In this document: in pieces, positions 57,341 through 64,000 of the stretch
Numbering within the stretch: position 1 is the stretch's first letter
How the letters are laid out: each line of letters starts with the position of its first letter
NCBI GenBank assembly: GCA_036346355.1
Contig: CM070570.1
Span: forward strand, 868,001 to 932,000
Direction of reading: 5' to 3'
DNA from: Rhipidocladum racemiflorum
Taxonomy: Eukaryota; Streptophyta; Magnoliopsida; Poales; Poaceae
Length of the DNA stretch: 64,000 bases
The notes under the pieces: model-generated
Databases searched by the model: none
What the model saw: the letters and a program-made list of their open reading frames with translations, nothing else
What the model was told of the DNA's origin: nothing
Made by a program: the position numbers and the translations under genes

Positions 57341-57479
57341 CAATGTAGTTAAAAATTTTTTAGTATATGTTAGTCTATATACAAAAGTAAAGTAAAAAGT
57401 AGATCGTATCCTCCTTAGACTCTGTAAAATACCATCTATATTAGCCTTAATTTCCCTAAAATAATATTTCTTTTGAAAA

Positions 57480-58140
57480 CACTAGCGGAAGGTTTCCTGG
57501 AAGGTCCAAGTGCCCACGTGTCCCACCCATTCTCTCTCCACTATTTGCACAAAAACCCCTCCAGTTCTTTAAATCACGGATAGGTCCTTCTAATTTGCGC
57601 AGATGTCCTTTGCGATTTTTTGTGAGGGAAATTTTTTTTCCCAGATTGCGTTTAGGTCCCTCGTTCGTTACTTTACGAAAAGAGCCTCCCATTAAATACG
57701 AATCGCGAGCGAGTCCTTTTCTCATTTTTTGGGATAGCGATCATATCCAAAAGTACGTCCAGGTCCTTTATCCGTTTTCTCCGAAAAAAATATTTTCGTC
57801 ATCAGAAAGATATGCACTTTTTTCCCGGCTAGGTCTCTAAGGTTTCTCCAGCCTCCAAAAATTTAGAAAATACGTTTGAGTGTACTTTTTCGTCGGAAAA
57901 ATAACCGAAGAGTTATTTTTCGTTCGCGCACGCGACGTGCACATTTAAAAATACGCCTAGATCTATTTTTCCTCCGAAAAAAAAACGCAAAAAATATTTT
58001 CCGTTCACGCCCGCGACGTGCGCCACATACTTTTTCCCCTAGCGCGATCTCTAAGGTTTCGCGAGTCTACAAAAATTCTAAAAATACGTCTAAATCTATT
58101 TTTTCTTAAAAAAAACGTAAAATCATTTTTCATTCACGCG
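57480..58140. repeat. decaying tandem repeats, unit about 150-180 bp
   Basis: Recurring order of TCTCTAAGGTTTC, CAAAAATT, AAAATACGTnT, CTCCGAAAAAAA and CGTTCACGCnCGCGACGTGC. The first part is an inverted relative of 21150-21360. No gene. Confidence 0.5.
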
Positions 58141-58245
58141 GCCGCGCTATCCTTTCTAGTTGGTCCTATCCTGATTTCATTCTCAGTTCCCAAATCAACT
58201 TTTTTTCATATTACTCATCTCTGTCAAATCAGTCACGCGTCGAAT

Positions 58246-58490
58246 TCTGTGGCTGGCTGGCCTGTTCGCAAGACCCAGATGGATGAAGGGCAGATAAGTT
58301 AAGTTGTGTTGACCGGAAGTCTTGATGGGACAGAGGAGGAGGACGAGAGTCCAGGTGAGCATCTAGAATCATTTCCAGTCCAATTCCGCATCACAGTAGC
58401 GTAGAATTCGAGTCATGCTTGCAGATTAGAACAGAACGGACAGCATGCATATCAACAGATTGCCCACCGAAAGCACACAGGTAGACTAAT
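58246..58490. repeat. D-type gene flank module, copy 2
   Basis: Direct repeat of 57095-57340 about 1.15 kb downstream, with several small indels. Confidence 0.7.
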
Positions 58491-59670
58491 AACTGAAAGC
58501 ATTTCCATAGATTGCCGACCAAGACTGGACTACAACCCTACACTCACGCTGCGATCAATGTAGTGGTTATGCAGTACTATGCAGGCTGGACTGTACGTGG
58601 GCCTTATCATGTGTGGGTTCTACCGTGTCAGTGATCTAAAGTTAGAGAAGATGATTGCAGAAGATCTCAATACGGTTATGCAGTCAGCTAACCATAATCA
58701 TACCATGTTTATGCCCAAGTACTAGAAATTCACAATGTGCATCTACTACCACAGAGACAGAGCCAGAAAGTTTTAAAGAGGGGCTTAAAAAAGAGACATC
58801 CAAAATTATGGACCATGTAGGCCATCACGGCCTCACGAAGAGTCTTTGCGGGCTCCAGCCCCACCGATGGCTCCGCCTCTGCTGCCTACCATGGATAGAC
58901 GGGCATGGGTTTGAAAAAATTCTAAATTTAGAAAAACGATAGGAAAACAAAGAGAAGGAAAAAGATTACCTTCGTCAATGTCAAGCAGAGGCTGATCTCG
59001 AAGATCGAGTGGTGCCGCAGGAGGCCCTGGCCGGAGCAGAGTGACATAACCGGCGGTGGTGGTAATAGGAAAGATGCGAAGCTTCATAGCCAGCGGCGCA
59101 GTGTGGTAGCAATGGCGACGGCGACGCATGGTAGCGCAGCGCGTTTACGACGAGGAGCAACGCAGAGAAAGCGTTGGGCGAACTTGCTGGATATGCAGCC
59201 AAAGCTCGGGGGCAGCAGCGGGTCGCCGCCGGGGAGGAAATGGGATTAGTCTCGGTGGAAGCAGCGGCGCGTTGGGGGAAGCGGTGATTGCCGCCTGCGC
59301 TGCCGCGGCCAGGAAGCTTCGTTCCGGAACGATGCTGCATGCAATCGATTTTAATACATCTTTAATTCACTGGCCACACACAAGTTCTTCTCACTTCTTA
59401 GGGGAGGAGAAGAAAAAAAATTTTGTTGAGCCGTTTCATTGCTGGAAGGAGCAACAAATTTGGTTTCATTGTAGAGCCACACGCCGGTTAGTCTCCTAAA
59501 GAAAGCCTTTTTGTTTCAGCAGACTATGATCAAGCAGTCCCATTGCGAACTTTCGCAAACTAGAATGTTGTTTACTTCAGAATCATTTGGCCTGGACAGG
59601 AATTTGACTGGTTGGCGCACCTATAGTGACAAGTATTAGTGCGGGGTCGTATGCGTTTATTTCTTACCTG
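58491..59670. other. interval with GC-rich gene-like fragment
   Basis: 58940-59340 is GC-rich with short open frames on both strands and none recognised; it could be captured exon sequence. The rest is AT-rich. No gene can be supported. Confidence 0.35.
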
Positions 59671-59675
59671 ATGTT

Positions 59676-60110
59676 TGCTGGCCTGTTCGCAAGACCTAGA
59701 CGGATGAGACGCCTGGTTTGGAACTCAATGGCACGAAATATATTAACCAAGTGCACGTCCTTGGAATTGGAAGTTTGGAACTCCGAGACAGAGACGCCTG
59801 GTTCGGACTTTCTTGCCCTCAGACCTTTGTCCACTTACACCAGAGGTGGACAGAACTCAAAACTAATGGGTGATGGGTGGCGATGACCGTACACCAGAAT
59901 TTCCACGCTGAAACCCTCTCAACACGGCAAACATTCTTCATTTTTTTTAGCAGTAGTGCAGATGAGATGAGAGACTGGACTGAACAGCAGCAAGTCTGCA
60001 GTCGCACTCAAATTACTATAACATTTTGGACCCCCATAGTTGACGGCATTATTGGCCAAATGGCCAGTCCAAGCCTTGAGCTGGTTCCACGCAGCTGCTG
60101 TTGACTAGCT
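59676..60110. repeat. D-type gene flank module (copy of 16015-16310)
   Basis: Direct repeat of the G 5' flank: shared GCAAGACCTAGACGGATGAG, CGCCTGGTTTGGAACTCAAT, CAGTCGCACTCAAATTACTA and GCCTTGAGCTGGTTCCACGC. It contains extra sequence at 59830-59950 that matches the 30150 module. Confidence 0.7.
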
Positions 60111-60154
60111 TGGCCCCATGTTTTTTTAGTACAGTCACACTCAAATCACTATAA

Positions 60155-60396
60155 GACTATCTCCAGCAATTTTCCTTCATTCTATTTCGTTCCCTCTTCC
60201 CTTCCCCATATTCATTCCCTTTATTTTCTACCATCTCCAACAGCATCCCTTCAAAGGATTTTGTGAAGGGATTGGAGATAGAGAGATTCTCTCTCCGAAT
60301 CCCGTCCGAAGGGAATCGTGAAGGGAATCTGTTAGAGCACTTGGGATCTGTTCACGAAGGGATTTGAAGGTTGAAGGGAATCTGCTGGAGATAGTC
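60155..60396. mobile_element. Tourist-like (PIF/Harbinger) MITE, TAA TSD
   Basis: Inverted ends GACTATCTCCAGCA and TGCTGGAGATAGTC, flanked by TAA on both sides (60152-60154, 60397-60399). 242 bp, GAAGGGAAT-rich, non-coding. Confidence 0.85.
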
Positions 60397-60429
60397 TAAG
60401 CGATATGATTAGTGTAGTACTCTAAGCGT

Positions 60430-61260
60430 CTCGGGAGTTAATTTTTTTTGAGAGAATACATGTGCTCTCTCAATACTTGAGGGCTAGCTGACAACGATAA
60501 TTAAATCTATCTTGAGGCTCATTAATGGCTACGGTTCTCAATAAACCCGTCATATGCCCATAAATACGGCCCATATTTCAAAGAGACACACTAATATTAT
60601 AATCGGTTAAGATTTTTGTTAACCGTATAAAGACCACCCGACCTAATTCAGGTCGGATGACAACTAAGTGTTTCCAGGTCAGAGATAGCCCCATCTGAGA
60701 AACCATTCAGGCCGGGCTATGACGTCTTTAACCATGCCGACCTAGATTTAAGTCAGTCTGATCAGGCTCTGATCGAACAAAAGAAAAATCCTTTGTGCAG
60801 AGATAACGTGTAAAAGAAGCTTTCTCTGACAGGTACTGACAACCACTTGGAAGTTGACAATAATGAAGTGGCGCCTTTCTGACGAGAAGCCATTCTTTCA
60901 GTGAGAAGACACCTTTTGACCAAACGGTGCCTCTTGACGGGAAGACACATCTCTGAAGATGACAATTGCCATCCCTTCAAGGCTATGAATAGGTTTCTCC
61001 CACCAAGGAAAAAACAATGGGAACAAGAAGAAACAAAAGACAGATCAACCAACAACAACAATTGCAATAGCAAGAAGAACGCAAGATAGCACTGGGCAGT
61101 CTTGTGATCTACCACTCTGTACTTTGTCTAGAGAAAAGCAATACACTCCAATTTCCATCCATCCTTAGTTTCCATTTCAATGTCATTTGAATAAATAAAG
61201 GCAACCCAAAATATTTTCGTAAGCTCGATCTACGGACCCAGGTCTTGAACATTGATAGTT
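60430..61260 (+). repeat. LTR-like remnant of a retrotransposon
   Basis: Ends CCCAGGTCTTGAACATTGAT, followed by AGTTGGCGTTAGAAGGAGGG, which resembles the LTR/PBS junction of plant gypsy elements. The left border was not found. The last 70 bp recur inverted at 62354-62435. Confidence 0.4.
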
Positions 61261-61313
61261 GGCGTTAGAAGGAGGGCCTCTATTTTTTTCACTTTGATTT
61301 TGAAAGGATTAAT

Positions 61314-61517
61314 GTGCAGTCGTTGCAGGACATAGATGAGAAAAACTTGTTCGATCTCACTGATTACTCGCATCACACCGCCAACGACTACTTGGAGGAA
61401 GAGGAATATAAGTGTAATTTCTACTCCGAGTACGTTTTAGAAGCAGAGGCATTCAAATTGGCAGTATCATCCAATCAGGATAAGACCACGTCAGGAGCAC
61501 CAATTCCTGAGGACTAA
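61314..61517 (+). pseudogene. putative gag-region remnant
   Basis: A 67-codon frame, MQSLQDIDEKNLFDLTDYSH then an acidic DYLEEEEYKC stretch, just after the LTR-like junction. No domain was recognised; assignment rests on position only. Confidence 0.3.
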
Positions 61518-61519
61518 TC

Positions 61520-62353
61520 AGGAAAGCAGAGTGACTTCGTGCATCCCCTATCTCAAAGGCAGAGAATCAGGGTACATGCCCAATGGAGGTCGACTGTGAA
61601 TGAATTCATCAAAACATCAATGACTTCCATGAAAGCTCATCTTCAGATGATTTCCTCCAAAGTTCTAAGCTCGATTATACTCCCTTATCGTCCTCCGATG
61701 AGGAAATAATCACTCTTGCACTCAAATCCGAAATACGCATTTGCACGGTTACGGAGGGGGCAGGGGACATATTTATAGTGATACATAGTAGATTTCGTGT
61801 AGGAGTATATTTGAGATGAAGAAACGAATTTGTATCACCCCAACTTCAACCAGCTTCACCTTGAGATGAATTCCTCTTGTAGCCAAAATATAACGCGACT
61901 CTCTCCTCGAAACAAATCATCATGAACACCTTGTACCTCAATAGTCCAATGGACTAATCTGAATAAGAAAGATTGGAACAGTCTAATCCAACTGCTTCTT
62001 GTAAGCAAAAATATCACATGTGGCGCTTGATAGATAGTGAAAAACTCATATCATGTATATTTTATATGCTCCACCTAAACAACAACATTCGGTAAATAAT
62101 GCTCATTGAAAGAGCAACTTGCATATGTAACTTTTAACATACTTCAAACTACCAACTTCAAAGATAATTAAAATCCATGATATGATTAAAATTGCTCCCA
62201 TAAAATTGTTCAGATGAAAGGAACTCTTGTGTCGTTGATGGAGTATAAATTGAAGTAGACACCTCATATCGAGCTATGACAACTGGACAATGTTAGTATC
62301 CACGAGGAAGCAAACTCATTGCACTTCAATCCTTCATCTCAAATTAGTATTAA
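61520..62353. other. AT-rich interval inside inverted LTR ends
   Basis: No gene. Probably internal sequence of the decayed retroelement. Confidence 0.35.
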
Positions 62354-62435
62354 GCTGTCGATGTTCAAGACCCAGGGGTCCCTAGATCGACCTTATGAAT
62401 GTAATTCTGGTTGCCTTTGTCTGTAAAACAATATT
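62354..62435 (-). repeat. inverted LTR-end copy
   Basis: Reverse complement matches 61190-61260 (AAAGGCAACC, AAGCTCGATCTACGGACCC-like, GGTCTTGAACAT). It therefore faces the first copy. Confidence 0.5.
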
Positions 62436-62794
62436 GAAAAGGGTAGAAATGAAATGAAAATTGTATTATATCACAAACTTTCTTATAGAGTACAGACTAT
62501 TTAACTCTTTCTCTAACCATGCTGCCCTGGGGCCTGGCAACTAATACCCTTTCTCTTCCTGCATGTCACGAACATAAAAGATGCAAAGTTAATTGCATAT
62601 ATGTTTAGCAGGAAGAACTCCATCTCAGCATAAACATACACAACAGCTTATTATTCAGGCGCGCAACAGGATGCTTCTCCCGATTTTACGTGAACGTTCA
62701 CAGAAAACATAGCAGATTGTTTTAAAGGAAATAAAACCATCACTTGAGCTTTTCACAAGATATTATTTCACCTATGTTAAATTACAGGTATATT
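62436..62794. other. 3' flank of gene E
   Basis: Alignable with the D 3' flank 30888-31182 (GGGGCCTGGCAACTAATACCC, GGCGCGCAACA, CTTCTCCCGATTTTAC). It contains the untranslated region of E. No other feature. Confidence 0.6.
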
Positions 62795-64000
62795 TCAGTC
62801 ATCCTCCTCCGAGATTGCAGTCAGCTCGGATGAGAAATGGTAGGAATCTGCTACAGGGATGTCCTCATCGTCACAGAAGAATGGCCTGGAAGGCACCTGT
62901 AGGCCATCGACGCCAGCTTCAAGCATCTCTATGACCTCGCTCATCGTCGGCCGATCATGCGACTTCATCTGGATGCAACAAAGCCCAACAATGCACAGCT
63001 TCCTCTCCAACTCGTGCATTTCAGCAGCAGAAGAAGCAGCAGATATCTCACCCACTTGTTGCTGCTCAGTTAGCCGGTCATACACCCACGACGGGTAGTA
63101 AGCCTGACTTGAGTTCTCTGCATTCTGGTCTGCGTTTCTTCGTCCTCCGGCCATCTCCAGCAGCAGCATACCGAAGCTGTAAACGTCGGACTTGCTTGAT
63201 ATGGCACCAAAGCTCCGAGATATCATTTCGGGAGCTATGTACCCAACAGTTCCCCGTAAGGCGCTGGCTGGCACGAAGCTTTTGTCCCTTGGGTACAGCT
63301 TGGCGAGGCCAAAGTCAGCAACTTTTGGGAAACTTCTGTCGGATGAGAAGATGTACTTGTCGAGGGAGCCACGGGGCATGTACTCGTAGACGAGCGCCCT
63401 TCCCATCTCCTCCGAGCAGAAGCCCACGAGACGCACCACATTGACATGGTGGATGCTGCCAATGGTGGACACCTCGCTGATGAAATCTTCCCCGTCACAG
63501 TCGGACCTTCCCTCCAGCATCTTCACGGCGACGTGTACATCGCATGGGTGTAGCACACCTTTATATACCGAGCCATAGCCTCCTTGGCCGAGCTTGTCTC
63601 TGAAATGGCTTGTGATTGCAATGATGTCCGTGTAGGCGTACCTTGTCGGACCAAGCATTTGTTGCATTCGGAGGAATTTCTCAACTGCATCTATTGTGAT
63701 TCTTGTTTTCCAGAACTTGTAGGCAAGGAAGGTCAATACCGCCAGCGGCACCAACACGAACCTGCATAGTACTTCCCAAACAAATCGGCGTACATATACA
63801 AGTTAGATCATCTACAAGATTGTAGCCATGAAGACGATTAGACGTAAGGTAATTCTGACGTACCAATAAGTTGCTTGGTGGTATCAATAGCAGATACTAT
63901 GGCTAGCACCACCCAAGAGAGCCTTCTTTCGGAGTAATATTCTCCTACGCATTCTAAGAAATGTATATCACTCCAGACAAAAGCACGAGATCGATTCAGT
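62795..64000 (-). CDS. gene E: Lr10-like receptor kinase lacking the catalytic loop, partial
   Basis: Minus-strand gene continuing past the window end. The visible exon before the kinase ends at 63864 before GTACGTC and encodes FLECVGEYYSERRLSWVVLA then IVSAIDTTKQLIG. The last exon, 63761-62795 (acceptor CTATGCAG), has a transmembrane stretch (LVPLAVLTFLAYKFW), GQGGYGSVYKG, HVAVKML, EYMPRGSLDKYIFSSDRSF, then directly PKVADFGLAKLYPRD, VGYIAPEM, the C-lobe and the acidic tail SEEDD. Compared with D, 132 bp (44 codons) are missing, from SWDKL through HFDIKPHNILLDSNFV, i.e. helix alphaE and the catalytic loop. The frame is otherwise open over about 320 codons. As a protein it would be a kinase-dead receptor; it may equally be an early pseudogene. 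The ectodomain exon lies outside. Confidence 0.75.

Noticed and set aside
60762..61115. 117-codon minus frame rich in Leu
   Set aside because: Overlaps the LTR-like remnant and has no signal or domain beyond chance hydrophobicity.

Overview
This window is nuclear DNA of a grass, most likely Oryza or a close relative (inferred; no search was run). The grounds are spliced genes with plant-type GT-AG introns, several copies of a Lr10-like (LRK10L / wall-associated-kinase-type) receptor kinase, Stowaway, Tourist, hAT and Mutator MITEs, Tat-lineage Ty3/gypsy elements with a second RNase H, and a plant-mobile-domain MULE. No prokaryotic feature, CRISPR array, rRNA or tRNA gene was found.

Layout. 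1-9960: minus-strand Tat-lineage gypsy element, cut by the window edge, with an antisense gene of its own; it sits in the gag region of a decayed Ty1/copia element (9961-15342). The copia element interrupts the ectodomain exon of a minus-strand receptor-kinase gene (G, 15343-16004). 16572-20565: a duplicated block with kinase copy A, which has transmembrane and kinase exons but no ectodomain exon. 21381-23935: a 5'-truncated chromovirus. 24367-25522: kinase copy C, a pseudogene. 26100-30600: small repeats, an inverted pair of gene fragments, a retroviral-type integrase remnant holding a hAT MITE, and local flank repeats. 31183-33353: minus-strand kinase gene D, broken by two 7-bp duplications. 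34393-39427: gene B, the only structurally complete receptor kinase (3 exons, 629 codons). 40437-41312: a solo copia LTR whose empty site is preserved in the A copy. 41537-42484: a hAT-like element. 42731-55688: a roughly 3-kb MULE carrying a degenerate plant-mobile-domain gene, split by a 9.9-kb Tat gypsy element with a perfect 5-bp target duplication. 55699-60400: relics of another D-type gene (C-terminal tail and repeated 5' flanks) and MITEs. 60430-62440: retroelement remnants with inverted LTR ends. 62795-64000: minus-strand kinase gene E, cut by the window end, with an in-frame 44-residue loss that removes the catalytic loop.

Biology. The host genes are one expanding and decaying cluster of non-RD (HFD) receptor kinases of two subtypes: B-type (A, B, C; plus strand) and D-type (D, E, G and relic H; minus strand). 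D and B are head-to-head with about 1 kb between their start codons; G and A repeat that divergent order, but A has lost its first exon at a duplication breakpoint. Insertions, small deletions, footprint-like duplications and a catalytic-loop deletion leave B as the only clearly functional receptor in the window.
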